A stretch of 51,931 nucleotides of DNA from Sphingobacterium deserti. GTDB lineage: Bacteria > Bacteroidota > Bacteroidia > Sphingobacteriales > Sphingobacteriaceae. Location of the stretch: assembly GCF_000757725.1 (NCBI RefSeq), contig NZ_JJMU01000006.1, forward strand, positions 1-51,931, read 5' to 3'. Below are positions 35,797-45,212 of the stretch, in pieces. How positions within the stretch are numbered: the first letter of the stretch is position 1; each line of letters begins with the position of its first letter. The notes under the pieces are model-generated. The model did not search any database and was not told the DNA's origin. It saw only the letters and a program-made list of their open reading frames with translations. The position numbers and the translations under genes were made by a program.

Positions 35797-35814
35797 TGTA
35801 ACTAAACCGTTACA
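35797..35814 (+). promoter_or_regulatory. Putative repressor operator of the RND operon
   Basis: A perfect inverted repeat TGTAAC-N6-GTTACA, 35 bases upstream of the adaptor start codon and about 10 bases after the candidate -7 box. One more TGTAAC half-site lies at 35719-35724. The size and placement fit an operator for a TetR- or similar dimeric repressor. No regulator gene is adjacent, so the binding protein would be encoded elsewhere. Confidence 0.5.
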
Positions 35815-35849
35815 ATTTTATTACAGGTCGTACAAGATAAAGAGAAGAG

Positions 35850-37016
35850 ATGAATTTAAAAAGTTCTAATTTTAAACAAATAGCTTTTGCATTAACACTT
35901 ATAGCCAGTACAATGGGCTTAACAAATTGTAGCACGGGTAAGTCTGAAGAGAAAGAAAACGCAACTAAGGCCCTAGCACTTCCTGTACATACTGTCGAAA
36001 TCAGTGATGCTGTGACAGTAAAGGATTACTTGGGAACTATCGAGGGAAAGGTGAACGTGGAAGTTCGGCCCCAGGTTGAAGGAATTTTAAAGGAAATTTA
36101 CGTAGATGAAGGAGCTTTCGTTCAGAAAGGCCAGAAACTATTTAAGATCGATGCTTCTGCATATCAAGAAGTTTTGAACAATATGGTAGCAACACAAAAC
36201 GTTGCAAAAGCAAAGCTGGAAAATGCGAAGCTGGAAGTAGAGCGCCTGCGCCCTTTGGTAGAGAATGATGTGATTTCAGACGTCCGCTTACAGACGGCGA
36301 AATCGGAGTACGATGTAGCAATGGCCTCGTTAGACCAAGCCACGGCTGCCGTTCGCAGCGCGCAAATCAATAAAGAGTTCACGATATTGACAGCACCGGT
36401 AAACGGGTACATAGGCCGCATTCCAAAACGCATAGGGAATCTTGTGGGCAAAGGCGATAGCGAACCGTTGACGGTACTTTCCGATGTGCAGGAAGTATTC
36501 GTATACTTCTCCATGAATGAATCCGACTTTCTCTATTTCACGAAACTAAAGGCAAAACAAGATAGTGCTGCGGGTATAAAACTGGGTAACAACCAATTGA
36601 ATTTTCCCGAAGCCACATTAATTCTTGCAGATGGCGAAGAATATGTGAAGAAAGGAAGAGTAGATGCTGTTAATGGACAGGTAGATCGCACAACAGGTGC
36701 AATCTCGCTGCGCGCATCCTTCCCTAATACCAAAAACATACTTCGTAGCGGGAGCACCGGGACGCTGAAAATTTCTGAGGTCAAAAAAAATGTGATCCAA
36801 ATCCCCCAGATTGCAACAAGTGAGCTGCAAGACCGTACCTTTGTATACGTGTTAAATAATAATAACAAGGTGGAACGACGTTCCATCACAATCAAAGGAT
36901 CGAGTAAAGATAATTACATTGTATCATCAGGCCTAAACCGGGGCGATCGTGTTCTGCTATCAGGACTCGACAAAATTACCGATGGTTCCAGTGTAATTCC
37001 GATCCAACAAAAGTAG
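35850..37016 (+). CDS. RND efflux periplasmic adaptor lipoprotein
   Basis: Membrane-fusion protein of the MexA/AcrA type, 388 residues. The N-terminus ends in a lipobox (GLTNC, Cys about 27), so it is anchored to the inner membrane by lipid. The barrel/lipoyl half DYLGTIEGKVNVEVRPQVEG (about 59-78) pairs with the later LTAPVNGYIGRIPKRIGNLV, flanking a coiled-coil hairpin (about 100-170). It joins the inner-membrane pump to the outer-membrane channel encoded next. The operon order adaptor-pump-channel is canonical. The gap to the pump gene is 84 bp and includes a palindrome at 37053-37066. Confidence 0.95.
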   Translation: MNLKSSNFKQIAFALTLIASTMGLTNCSTGKSEEKENATKALALPVHTVEISDAVTVKDYLGTIEGKVNVEVRPQVEGILKEIYVDEGAFVQKGQKLFKIDASAYQEVLNNMVATQNVAKAKLENAKLEVERLRPLVENDVISDVRLQTAKSEYDVAMASLDQATAAVRSAQINKEFTILTAPVNGYIGRIPKRIGNLVGKGDSEPLTVLSDVQEVFVYFSMNESDFLYFTKLKAKQDSAAGIKLGNNQLNFPEATLILADGEEYVKKGRVDAVNGQVDRTTGAISLRASFPNTKNILRSGSTGTLKISEVKKNVIQIPQIATSELQDRTFVYVLNNNNKVERRSITIKGSSKDNYIVSSGLNRGDRVLLSGLDKITDGSSVIPIQQK

Positions 37017-37052
37017 TTGTTAGTTTTTCATGTCAGTCATTCGCATTCCATT

Positions 37053-37066
37053 GTACCGCACGGTAC
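37053..37066. repeat. 14-bp palindrome between adaptor and pump genes
   Basis: GTACCG-CA-CGGTAC, a 6-bp inverted repeat with 2 central bases, located 34 bases before the pump start codon. Its complement contains GCGGTAC, which also occurs in the hairpin at 41763-41794 after the operon. It could be a regulatory site or a weak mRNA hairpin. Confidence 0.4.
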
Positions 37067-37100
37067 GGTTGCGCCGATATGTGTCTTTTAAAAAACGTAT

Positions 37101-40100
37101 ATGTTAAAAACCTTCGTAAATAGACCTGTCTTAGCTACGGTTGTCTCTTTGATTCTTGTTATCTTAGGCTTGGTCGGTTTAAAAACGCTACCTATCAGTA
37201 GGTTTCCCGAAATAGCGCCGCCTAGTGTAGTAGTCTCCCTAAGTTATCCAGGAGCCAATTCGGAAACAGTTGCAGAGAGTGTATTACTTCCCGTTGAAGA
37301 GGCCATTAATGGTGTCGAAGATATGACGTACATACGCTCATCCGCGAGTAACTCTGGCGCAGGCAGCGTACAGGTATTTTTCAAAACGGGAACAAATCCG
37401 GATATCGCTTCTGTAAACGTTCAAACCCGGATATCGAAGGCCATAAGCACCATCCCTGCTGAAGTAAATGAAAACGGGATTACCGTGCAACCGCGGCAAA
37501 GTGGTGCTATCATGACGATCAATCTTTATTCTGATCATAAAGATTCCGTCTACGATGAAACGTTTTTGCAAGCGTTCGCACAGATTAACATGATCCGTCC
37601 CCTACTACGGGTAGATGGCGTTGCACAGGTTTCTCGTATCGGGGCGCGTGATTATTCGATGCGTGTATGGCTAAATCCAGAAAAGCTGGCGGTATATAAC
37701 TTAGTCCCGCAAGATGTTACGAAGGCATTGAGCGATCAGAACTTTGAAATCGCGCCCGGAAAATTCGGTGAAACGTCCGATGAAGTATTTGAAACTGTTA
37801 TCAAGCATAAGGGGCGATTTTCCAAGCCTGAGGAGTTTGAGAATATGGTTATCAAAACGAATAAGGATGGATCCGTCTTGTATTTAAAAGATATCGCTCG
37901 AATCGAATTTGGGGCTACCAATCTTGGTAGTGACAATAAAGTGAATGGACATCCAGGTTTAACGCTGAATATCACACAGACTAGTGGATCTAATGCCCAT
38001 GCTATTGATATCGAAGTGCGCAAAGTCTTGGAGGAGATGTCTAAGACCTTTCCAAAAGGCATACATTACGAAATATCCTACAGTGTACGCGATCAGATCG
38101 ACGAATCGATCAGCCAAGTAAAACATACGTTATTCGAAGCCTTTATATTGGTATTCATCATTGTATTTATTTTCTTGCAGGATTTTCGATCAACCTTAAT
38201 CCCCGCGATAGCCATTCCTGTATCATTAGTCGGAACGTTCTTCTTCTTGAGCATGTTTGGATTTTCCTTGAATGTGCTTACGATGTTTGCCCTCGTGCTG
38301 GCCATCGGTATCGTTGTCGATGATGCGATCGTCGTGGTGGAAGCAATACACCAGAAAATGCACGATACCGGTATGAAGCCCAAGGCCGCGACGCTGGAAA
38401 CCATGTCTGAAATTACCGGTGCTATCCTGTCAATCACGATGGTCATGGCGGCCGTGTTTCTTCCCGTTGGATTTATGGAAGGGCCCGCCGGAATCTTTTA
38501 CCGACAATTTGCTTATACCCTAGCCACGGCTATTTTAATCTCTGCCCTCAATGCCTTAACCTTAAGCCCTGCGCTCTGTGCGCTATTGCTTAAACCCGTG
38601 AAACATGGGGAAGCAGCCGCGGAAGAGGGAAAGAAAGAAAATAAGTTTAACAGGTACAAGAATAGGTTCTTTCATGCATTCAACGCTTCTTTCGACCGGC
38701 TGACAACGAAGTATGTAACCGCTGTTAAGTTTCTTATTGCCAAGAAAAAAGTTGCATGGTTAGGTTTGGTGCTGATTACGGTTGCCGGCGCTATCTTCTT
38801 GGTAAAAACTCCAAAAAGTTTTATTCCTACGGAAGATGACGGTTTTGTTACCTATGCGCTTATTATGCCTCCAGGAGCTTCATTGTCGCGTACAACGGCC
38901 GTTCTACGCCAAGCAGACAGCATTATGCAAAAGTACAATGATGTGGCTGGGATGACAACCGTGTCAGGGTTCAACGCGTTGGATGGTAGTACAAGCCCTG
39001 CCTTCGCCGCAGGTTATATTAATCTAAAACCACATAGCGAAAGGCGAGACATCCCAAATATCGAATCGTTTATGGACAGTGTACGTGCCGACCTTTCGCA
39101 AATTAACGAAGCGTCTTTCAAAGTGTTCCCCCGGCCTACCGTACAGGGATTTGGAGATTTCGCCGGGATTGAATTGGTACTGCAAGATCGACTGGGTGGA
39201 GATATCCGTGACTTCGATATGGTAGCGGATACCTTTATTAACCAGATCAACGATCTTCCAGAAATCGCTAATGCATATACATCATTTGCATCAAACTTTC
39301 CACAATACGAAGCTGATATTGACGTGGTCAAAGCGAAAAGTCTAGGTGTCGATATCAAGGAGATGATGAATACCATTCGGATGTATTTCGCGCGCGTGAA
39401 TGCGGGCGATTTTAACCGCTTCGGCCGAACATACCGTGTATATATGCAATCTGACTTTGACTTCCGCACAGACCCAGAATCGCTAAATTCTATCTTCGTT
39501 CGAAACAAAGACGGTGCGATGGTTCCTGTTGGAACGTTAATGACATTAAAGAAGGTGATCGGGCCGGAGACCATTTCTCGTTACAACCTGTACAATTCCA
39601 TTACCGTTAACGCCACCCCTGCCGCTGGATTTAGTACCGGAGATGCCATGGATGCTATCGAGAGATTAGCTACCGAACAGCTTCCCGGCAACTACGGCTA
39701 CGAATGGACGGGAATGTCCTTTGAGGAGCGCCAATCAGGCTCGCAAACGATCTTAATATTCGGCCTAAGCCTTCTGTTCGTCTATTTCTTGCTATCTGCA
39801 CAATACGAAAGTTATATACTGCCCTGGGCAGTCCTCCTTTCTGTGCCAGTGGGACTAGTCGGCGTATTTACCACTGTCTTGCTAGTGGGACTTCAGAATA
39901 ATATTTATGTGCAGGTTGGCCTTATTATGTTGATAGGCTTGCTGGCCAAGAATGCTATCCTAATTGTGGAGTTTGCTGTTCAAGAACGCGAAAAAGGGAT
40001 GAGTGTTTACAACGCGGCAATAATGGGAGCCAAGTTAAGATTAAGACCTATCTTGATGACATCGTTGGCATTTGTAGCGGGTTTAGTACCGTTAATGTGG

Positions 40101-40262
40101 AGTGTAGGACCTTCCGCTATAGGGAACCACTCCATTAGTTTCAGTGCCGCCGGTGGCATGCTCGCTGGAGTTATCTTCGGCATATTTATTATCCCGATGC
40201 TGTTTGTGGTATTCAAGACTTTAGATGAAAAAGTCAAAAAAAGATTTAAAACGGAGGAATAA
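37101..40262 (+). CDS. RND efflux inner-membrane pump (HAE1/AcrB-like)
   Basis: Proton-driven multidrug exporter of 1053 residues with the usual duplicated layout: 12 transmembrane helices and two large periplasmic loops. Family landmarks include FVNRPVLATVVSLILVILG at the N-terminus, AIGIVVDDAIVVVEAIHQKM (about 402-421, the proton-relay Asp pair in helix 4) and the C-terminal LLSAQYESYILPW and LLAKNAILIVEFAVQ. It likely exports hydrophobic drugs, dyes or bile-like compounds; the substrate range is unknown. The channel gene starts 4 bases after its stop, so translation is likely coupled. Confidence 0.96.
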   Translation: MLKTFVNRPVLATVVSLILVILGLVGLKTLPISRFPEIAPPSVVVSLSYPGANSETVAESVLLPVEEAINGVEDMTYIRSSASNSGAGSVQVFFKTGTNPDIASVNVQTRISKAISTIPAEVNENGITVQPRQSGAIMTINLYSDHKDSVYDETFLQAFAQINMIRPLLRVDGVAQVSRIGARDYSMRVWLNPEKLAVYNLVPQDVTKALSDQNFEIAPGKFGETSDEVFETVIKHKGRFSKPEEFENMVIKTNKDGSVLYLKDIARIEFGATNLGSDNKVNGHPGLTLNITQTSGSNAHAIDIEVRKVLEEMSKTFPKGIHYEISYSVRDQIDESISQVKHTLFEAFILVFIIVFIFLQDFRSTLIPAIAIPVSLVGTFFFLSMFGFSLNVLTMFALVLAIGIVVDDAIVVVEAIHQKMHDTGMKPKAATLETMSEITGAILSITMVMAAVFLPVGFMEGPAGIFYRQFAYTLATAILISALNALTLSPALCALLLKPVKHGEAAAEEGKKENKFNRYKNRFFHAFNASFDRLTTKYVTAVKFLIAKKKVAWLGLVLITVAGAIFLVKTPKSFIPTEDDGFVTYALIMPPGASLSRTTAVLRQADSIMQKYNDVAGMTTVSGFNALDGSTSPAFAAGYINLKPHSERRDIPNIESFMDSVRADLSQINEASFKVFPRPTVQGFGDFAGIELVLQDRLGGDIRDFDMVADTFINQINDLPEIANAYTSFASNFPQYEADIDVVKAKSLGVDIKEMMNTIRMYFARVNAGDFNRFGRTYRVYMQSDFDFRTDPESLNSIFVRNKDGAMVPVGTLMTLKKVIGPETISRYNLYNSITVNATPAAGFSTGDAMDAIERLATEQLPGNYGYEWTGMSFEERQSGSQTILIFGLSLLFVYFLLSAQYESYILPWAVLLSVPVGLVGVFTTVLLVGLQNNIYVQVGLIMLIGLLAKNAILIVEFAVQEREKGMSVYNAAIMGAKLRLRPILMTSLAFVAGLVPLMWSVGPSAIGNHSISFSAAGGMLAGVIFGIFIIPMLFVVFKTLDEKVKKRFKTEE

Positions 40263-40265
40263 AGC

Positions 40266-41726
40266 ATGAAACATTTAAGATTTGTTCATCTATTATATTG
40301 CATAGCCTTAATTTTTGCTGCATCTGCCTGTAAGGTGGGCAAGCCCTATCAACCACCCGAATTGGGACTACCAAAAGAGTTTCGCGGTGATACGATCACC
40401 TATAGCGCAGATACGATAATCTTCGGTCATATTTCTTGGCGCGACTTCTTCAAGGATCCGCAATTGCTATCACTAATCGACAGTGGCTTAGCAAATAATT
40501 ACGATATGCGCACCGCATTAAAAAATATTGAAATTGCCAATCGCAACCTTCGTCAAAATAGGCTAGAGTATCTTCCATCTTTCGATGCAAATATAGCTAC
40601 CGTAAACCGGCAATACCGCTCCAAGGACTTTTATGCAGGTCCATCGTCGAAATGGTATGCACAAGATGGTCCCGAGGCGCCAGATAAGCTATTTAACTAT
40701 CAATCACAATTTGCCAGCGGCGTAGAATTTAGCTGGGAGCTCGATATCTGGGGACGTATTGCGAATCAAAAAGATCAGTTAAAAGCAGAATTTTTGGATT
40801 CCTATGAGGCGAAAAATGCAATCCAAACGGTGTTGGTGGCAGATATTGCCAAAGGCTATTTCAACCTCATCATGCTGGATGCGCAAATTGAAGTTGCAAA
40901 GCGAAATTTAACATTGAATGATAGCACATTACGCATGATACAGCTGCAGTTTGAAGCAGGTGAAATAACGGCATTAGCCATACAGCAAACAGAGTCGCAG
41001 CGCCTATTGGCAGCCTCACTCATTCCAGAGATTGAGAAGGAAATAGCCATTCAGGAAAACTCGCTCCGTGTACTGATTGGGCAGATGCCTGAAGCTGTGG
41101 GCCGTAACAACAAAATAGACAGCCTCATGAATACCGAGATAGGTATTACACTCGGGGCGCCCCTCGAGATCGTACGGAACAGACCGGATATCAAGCGCGC
41201 CGAATACGCACTGATATCCGCCAATGCCCAAATGAATGTACAGCAAATTATGCGCTATCCGCAGCTCTCATTAAACGGTGTTTTTGGTGTCAACTCCATG
41301 CTTCCGAAAAATTGGTTCAATATACCTGGAGCACTCCTAGGCGGCATTGTTGGAAACCTAACCGGGCCGGTCTTTAGAAACGGAAGATTGAAAAATCAAT
41401 ACGAAGTAGCGAGATTAGAACGAGACAAGGCCGAACTGGAACTACAGCGCTCGGTTATGGAAGCGGTAAGTGAGGTGTCTAATGCGGTCGTAACCGTGGA
41501 AAAACAAGTGGAGCAGCTTAAGCTCGGGCGCAAGCGTGTAGAGAATTCGCAACTTGCCGTAAGAAATGCTTCGCTGTTATTTAAAGGAGGCTACGCTACC
41601 TACTTAGAAGTCATTACAGCGCAGAGCAATGCGCTGGATAGTGAGCTTTCACTTGTAGATATTGGTGCTCGCCAACTTCAAGCTTACGTTGATCTATACC
41701 GATCCCTTGGCGGCGGTTGGCAGTAA
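40266..41726 (+). CDS. RND efflux outer-membrane channel lipoprotein (OprM/TolC-like)
   Basis: Outer-membrane factor of 486 residues of the NodT/OprM type. The N-terminus has a lipoprotein signal with lipobox AASAC (Cys about 22) followed by KVGKPYQPPELGLP, typical of the family. Two repeated helical halves contain the segments SGVEFSWELDIWGRIANQKD (about 154-173) and LEIVRNRPDIKRAEYALISA (about 300-319), plus QAYVDLYRSLGGGWQ at the C-terminus, as expected for OprM-like channels. It closes the tripartite system. A hairpin follows at 41763. Confidence 0.94.
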   Translation: MKHLRFVHLLYCIALIFAASACKVGKPYQPPELGLPKEFRGDTITYSADTIIFGHISWRDFFKDPQLLSLIDSGLANNYDMRTALKNIEIANRNLRQNRLEYLPSFDANIATVNRQYRSKDFYAGPSSKWYAQDGPEAPDKLFNYQSQFASGVEFSWELDIWGRIANQKDQLKAEFLDSYEAKNAIQTVLVADIAKGYFNLIMLDAQIEVAKRNLTLNDSTLRMIQLQFEAGEITALAIQQTESQRLLAASLIPEIEKEIAIQENSLRVLIGQMPEAVGRNNKIDSLMNTEIGITLGAPLEIVRNRPDIKRAEYALISANAQMNVQQIMRYPQLSLNGVFGVNSMLPKNWFNIPGALLGGIVGNLTGPVFRNGRLKNQYEVARLERDKAELELQRSVMEAVSEVSNAVVTVEKQVEQLKLGRKRVENSQLAVRNASLLFKGGYATYLEVITAQSNALDSELSLVDIGARQLQAYVDLYRSLGGGWQ

Positions 41727-41762
41727 ATTTGTCCAATATTTTTTCAAATAAACGCGATTAAA

Positions 41763-41794
41763 AGCGGTACCGTTAATTACCATACGGTATCGCT
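41763..41794 (-). terminator. Terminator of the cbb3 operon, shared with the RND operon end
   Basis: AGCGGTACCGT / ACGGTATCGCT stem of 11 bp with one mismatch and a 10-nt loop. On the minus strand it is followed by TTTTAATC. It lies 9 bases after the end of the SafE-like gene on the minus strand and 37 bases after the RND channel gene, so it can end both. Confidence 0.75.
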
Positions 41795-41802
41795 AAACAA
41801 TG

Positions 41803-42495
41803 TTACATACAATGTATCGCTCCTTCGACATGCAGCAATGGGCTTAAATAGGGAATATCTAGATTTGCTCCCCGTAAAATAAACCAAACACCCATAAGGA
41901 GATATAAAAAGGGAATCAATCGATTAAATCCACTCTTAAATGCCGACCGTGATACTCCCCCTATTATCGAAAAAACGAAGAGCAAAGGCAATGTTCCCAA
42001 ACCAAAACACAGCATAAAAAAGAAACTCCCCGAAACGGAATCTGCGCTCATCGCCGATGCCAAAGCCATGTACACCATTCCACAGGGTAATATCCCATTC
42101 AATATACCCACGAAAAACGCAGCACCGCGCATATTGAGCCATGAGCCCATCATTTTGGTCAACGGCTTTAATGCACGCACTTGCCAAGCAGCAAGGCCGC
42201 TGTGACGTTTACCAAACATGAATACAATCGCTAATGCGACTAAAATTACACCCATCACGATACTAAAGCCCTGCTGCCAGCCCCGCATAAAAGCGAGATT
42301 GCCAACTACTCCCAACAGCAGACCCAGAAAGCCATACATCATAATACGCCCCAGTTGGTAAAGCAGGCGCTGCTGCAGCACTCGCCAACTGAAGCCCAGC
42401 TGCCTGTCTATAGCTAAAATCAATGGACCGCACATGGCAACACAATGTATGCTTCCAAACAGTCCGATAAAAAAAGCAAGATGATAGTAAGTCAT
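41803..42495 (-). CDS. SafE/DsbD_2-like transmembrane transporter of the cbb3 cluster
   Basis: Inner-membrane protein of 230 residues with about six transmembrane helices, of the type annotated as sulfite exporter TauE/SafE family or DsbD_2 transmembrane domain. The N-terminal motif GLFGSIHCVAMCGPLILAI, with Cys18 and Cys22 around HCVAMCGP, and the later GILNGILPCGMVYMALASAM resemble metal-handling versions that recur beside ccoG in cbb3 operons. A copper-supply role for the oxidase is plausible from this context but is inference. It begins 3 bp after ccoH. Confidence 0.8.
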   Translation of the reverse strand: MTYYHLAFFIGLFGSIHCVAMCGPLILAIDRQLGFSWRVLQQRLLYQLGRIMMYGFLGLLLGVVGNLAFMRGWQQGFSIVMGVILVALAIVFMFGKRHSGLAAWQVRALKPLTKMMGSWLNMRGAAFFVGILNGILPCGMVYMALASAMSADSVSGSFFFMLCFGLGTLPLLFVFSIIGGVSRSAFKSGFNRLIPFLYLLMGVWFILRGANLDIPYLSPLLHVEGAIHCM

Positions 42496-42498
42496 AAC

Positions 42499-42921
42499 CT
42501 AAAAATATAAGCGGTGCTCAGAAATATAGGTTTTACCCTCGCTTTCCCATGATATTTCCATCTGCCAGTTGCCTTTTTGGAAAGAGGCAATCGCTACCCT
42601 GTAGCCACTTGCTGTCGTCGCAAAAGGTAAAGTAGTGTCCATAGTATCATCTGCGGGTCGCTTGAATTTTAAATAGCCTTGGTTGTGCGCTTCCTTAAAG
42701 TCTATGCAGAGCGTATCACCGATGACGCGAACAGCTGGCCCTGCATCATCCCTTAGTAAATTTTGCTTCCCTAGGTATACTTCGTCGTAATGCAGACTCT
42801 TTTCATAGTAGTCTACTTCCTCTAGACTATCTGTATTTTTTACGACCATGTATATGCCTGTACAAACTATGCATAGCATACATACGCCTAATCCTATGAA
42901 TATTTTTGTTCCCCAGTTCAT
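42499..42921 (-). CDS. ccoH: FixH/CcoH-type oxidase assembly protein
   Basis: Small membrane-anchored protein of 140 residues. One N-terminal transmembrane helix (about 5-27, FIGLGVCMLCIVCTGIYMV) is followed by a periplasmic beta domain. The segment VDYYEKSLHYDEV (about 37-49) is the recognisable FixH pattern. It lies between ccoG and the SafE-like gene with 7 and 3 bp spacing, as usual in these operons. It assists assembly of the cbb3 oxidase. Cys residues in the helix are not conserved ligands that I recognise. Confidence 0.85.
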   Translation of the reverse strand: MNWGTKIFIGLGVCMLCIVCTGIYMVVKNTDSLEEVDYYEKSLHYDEVYLGKQNLLRDDAGPAVRVIGDTLCIDFKEAHNQGYLKFKRPADDTMDTTLPFATTASGYRVAIASFQKGNWQMEISWESEGKTYISEHRLYF

Positions 42922-42928
42922 AATGTTC

Positions 42929-44317
42929 TTAATTTGATGGCAACGGAGCGATAAAGGTGGTTTTCATCACGTAAACGGACTTACCTTTCGATACCAATTT
43001 CACCTTGATGTTTTGCTTATACTGTGTAACATCATTTCTATCGATGTAGAGAAAGAAACTCAAGGTTGCTGTACCATCTTTTTTCAATAAATGAATTGGA
43101 TTGACTTGTTGCACACTATAGCGCGGATCCGCGGCTTGTAGTTCAAATTCCATTTCATTACCGGATTTATTTAAAAGTTCTAGCGTATAGAGGTTGCCCA
43201 CCGTACCATCTGCTTTTAAGTGATAGCTACTGCCATTTGCCCTTAGCAGACTTCCACCTATTACAGACCGGTTAAATAAAAGCACAGCAAATACAATGAC
43301 GAGAAACGCCAGTACCGAAGAATAAGCGAGGGCGCGCATATTTTTCTTTTTAAAAGACGGTTTGTCGAGCGCTTCCGCTGTGGCATAAAACCCGATCAAA
43401 CCTTTTGGTTTTCCTACTTTGTCCATGACGGCATCGCAAGCATCTATACAAGCTGTACAACTCACACATTCCATTTGAAGCCCGTTTCGTATATCAATCC
43501 CTGTAGGGCAAACGTTCACGCAAAGTTTACAATCCACACAATCGCCCTGCGCTGATTGATTTTTCTGTATTTTACCTCGCGGTTCACCGCGATGCAAATC
43601 ATAGGCCACGGTCAAGCTTTGATCGTCAAGCAGTACACTTTGCAATCGACCATAAGGACATATCGTGGTACACACGATCTCCCTAACATGTGCAAACACA
43701 GCATAAAATATCAATGCGAATAGTAGAATTGCAGTAAAGCCAGCAAGATGCTTCGAAACAGGGTCGACGATAATCTGAGCTAAAGGGCCAATACCGATGA
43801 TATAGGCCAAAAAGGTGTTCGCAATCAAGAATGATAACGCAAAGAAGATGCTATGTTTCAAAAACTTCTTCCACGCTCGGGCATCGGAGTCCGGCCCCTC
43901 ATTTAGTTTCTTTTGCTGCTGCCAATCGCCCTCTATCCAATACTCAATACGGCGGAAAACAAGTTCCATAAAAATCGTTTGTGGGCATGTCCATCCACAC
44001 CATACCCGGCCGTAAACTACTGTGAATAGCAGTATACCAATCATCACAATAAGCATCCCAAACACAAAAATGTAGAGATCCTGTGGATAGAAAAGATGAC
44101 CTACAATAGAAAACTTACGTTCAATGATATTGAACATCAAAAACGGGTTTCCATTAATCTTGATAAATGGCGCTGCAAAAAAGAACAGTAGCAACGGATA
44201 GCCCACCCACTGTCGGTAGAGATAAAACCGGCCTTTAGGTTTTTTCGCATAAATCCACTTCCTCTTTCCCTGCAGTCCTTGAACCTGTTTCCCGTTCTCC
44301 GCTGGCACTGTTCTCAT
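42929..44317 (-). CDS. ccoG: cbb3 oxidase accessory protein CcoG (FixG), 2x[4Fe-4S]
   Basis: Membrane iron-sulfur protein of 462 residues needed for cbb3 oxidase assembly; in other bacteria CcoG acts as a copper reductase. About five transmembrane helices are seen, with RVWCGWTCPQTIFMELVFRR in the membrane part (about 108-127). Two ferredoxin-type clusters follow: CVDCKLCVNVCP and CVSCTACIDACD, each CxxCxxCxxxC. A periplasmic Ig-like C-terminal domain (about 360-462) closes the chain. It lies 24 bp downstream of ccoP in the operon. Confidence 0.95.
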   Translation of the reverse strand: MRTVPAENGKQVQGLQGKRKWIYAKKPKGRFYLYRQWVGYPLLLFFFAAPFIKINGNPFLMFNIIERKFSIVGHLFYPQDLYIFVFGMLIVMIGILLFTVVYGRVWCGWTCPQTIFMELVFRRIEYWIEGDWQQQKKLNEGPDSDARAWKKFLKHSIFFALSFLIANTFLAYIIGIGPLAQIIVDPVSKHLAGFTAILLFALIFYAVFAHVREIVCTTICPYGRLQSVLLDDQSLTVAYDLHRGEPRGKIQKNQSAQGDCVDCKLCVNVCPTGIDIRNGLQMECVSCTACIDACDAVMDKVGKPKGLIGFYATAEALDKPSFKKKNMRALAYSSVLAFLVIVFAVLLFNRSVIGGSLLRANGSSYHLKADGTVGNLYTLELLNKSGNEMEFELQAADPRYSVQQVNPIHLLKKDGTATLSFFLYIDRNDVTQYKQNIKVKLVSKGKSVYVMKTTFIAPLPSN

Positions 44318-44341
44318 TTTATTTATATATTATCTATCTTC

Positions 44342-45211
44342 CTACTCCACTATCGCAACTGCATCTATGGTAGCAGCTGCCTCAGAAATTTTCTCCCCTT
44401 GCGGCTCTTTAGCATTTGGCGGATTGCTGCCGTGCAACGAAAGGATATAGTTACTTACCTCGGCAATCTGTCCGGGAGTAAGCGTCTGTTCCCATGGTAC
44501 CATACCTTTCGCCGCTACACCATATTTCACCACTTTAAAAATATCTTTGATGTCTGCCCCGTGTAGCCAGTAGTCGTCGGTTAGGTTTGGCCCAATACCT
44601 CCCTCTCCGGCGTTACCGTGACAGGCGACACAATTCGCCATAAAAATCGCTTTACCCGAAGCAGCCATGCTGCCTGTTTCATCCACTGTGATCGAGGTCT
44701 CATCAATCAGATTGGCTGCCTGCGCCAAGTATTCTTGCTTCGCTTTTTCTGCTACCGCGACTTCATGATGATATTCCTGCTCTTGACTCAGTCCCCAGCT
44801 GAATACATGGTAAACAAGCAGGTACACGATACCAAAAGCTAATGTGGAATAAAATAGCGCATTGAACCAGGCGGGAATTGGATTGTCCAATTCTTTAATC
44901 CCATCATACTCATGGTCGATTTCAATATCCTTTTCTTCCTCCAACGGACGAAGGCTCAGCAGCTTGTTCCAACGTCCCTGCCAATCGATTTTTTTCTTAC
45001 GCTTTGCGTCCTCTTCTGCCGCTAGATCGGGCATGGTGAGCTTGATTATAGCGTTTACGGCGCGCTGTACCACAATGGAAGAGCAAAGGAGTACCAGCAT
45101 TACTACGATAAGCGCAATAATTAGCACATCATTATACACCTTTCCTGATCCCATATACCATTCGGTAGTTTTGGCCGTGGTATCTACAGCTAATAATATA
45201 GTATTCATCAT
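44342..45211 (-). CDS. ccoP: cbb3 oxidase subunit CcoP, one-haem form
   Basis: Membrane cytochrome c subunit of 289 residues. Two hydrophobic helices lie at about 28-50 and 115-138, the second within NPIPAWFNALFYSTLAFGIV, the conserved CcoP N-terminal region. Only one haem-binding CxxCH motif is present, MANCVACHGNAGEGG (about 196-210), with Met ligand candidates in KGMVPW. Classical CcoP carries two haem c groups in about 300 residues; here one half seems replaced by the longer linker (about 60-110). The electron path to CcoN would have fewer haems. It starts 1 bp after the CcoQ stop. Confidence 0.9.
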   Translation of the reverse strand: MMNTILLAVDTTAKTTEWYMGSGKVYNDVLIIALIVVMLVLLCSSIVVQRAVNAIIKLTMPDLAAEEDAKRKKKIDWQGRWNKLLSLRPLEEEKDIEIDHEYDGIKELDNPIPAWFNALFYSTLAFGIVYLLVYHVFSWGLSQEQEYHHEVAVAEKAKQEYLAQAANLIDETSITVDETGSMAASGKAIFMANCVACHGNAGEGGIGPNLTDDYWLHGADIKDIFKVVKYGVAAKGMVPWEQTLTPGQIAEVSNYILSLHGSNPPNAKEPQGEKISEAAATIDAVAIVE

Positions 45212-45212
45212 G

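Noticed and set aside
39014..39574. Long open frame antisense to the RND pump gene
   Set aside because: It lies wholly inside a strongly conserved pump gene and its protein has no sensible composition. It is a shadow.
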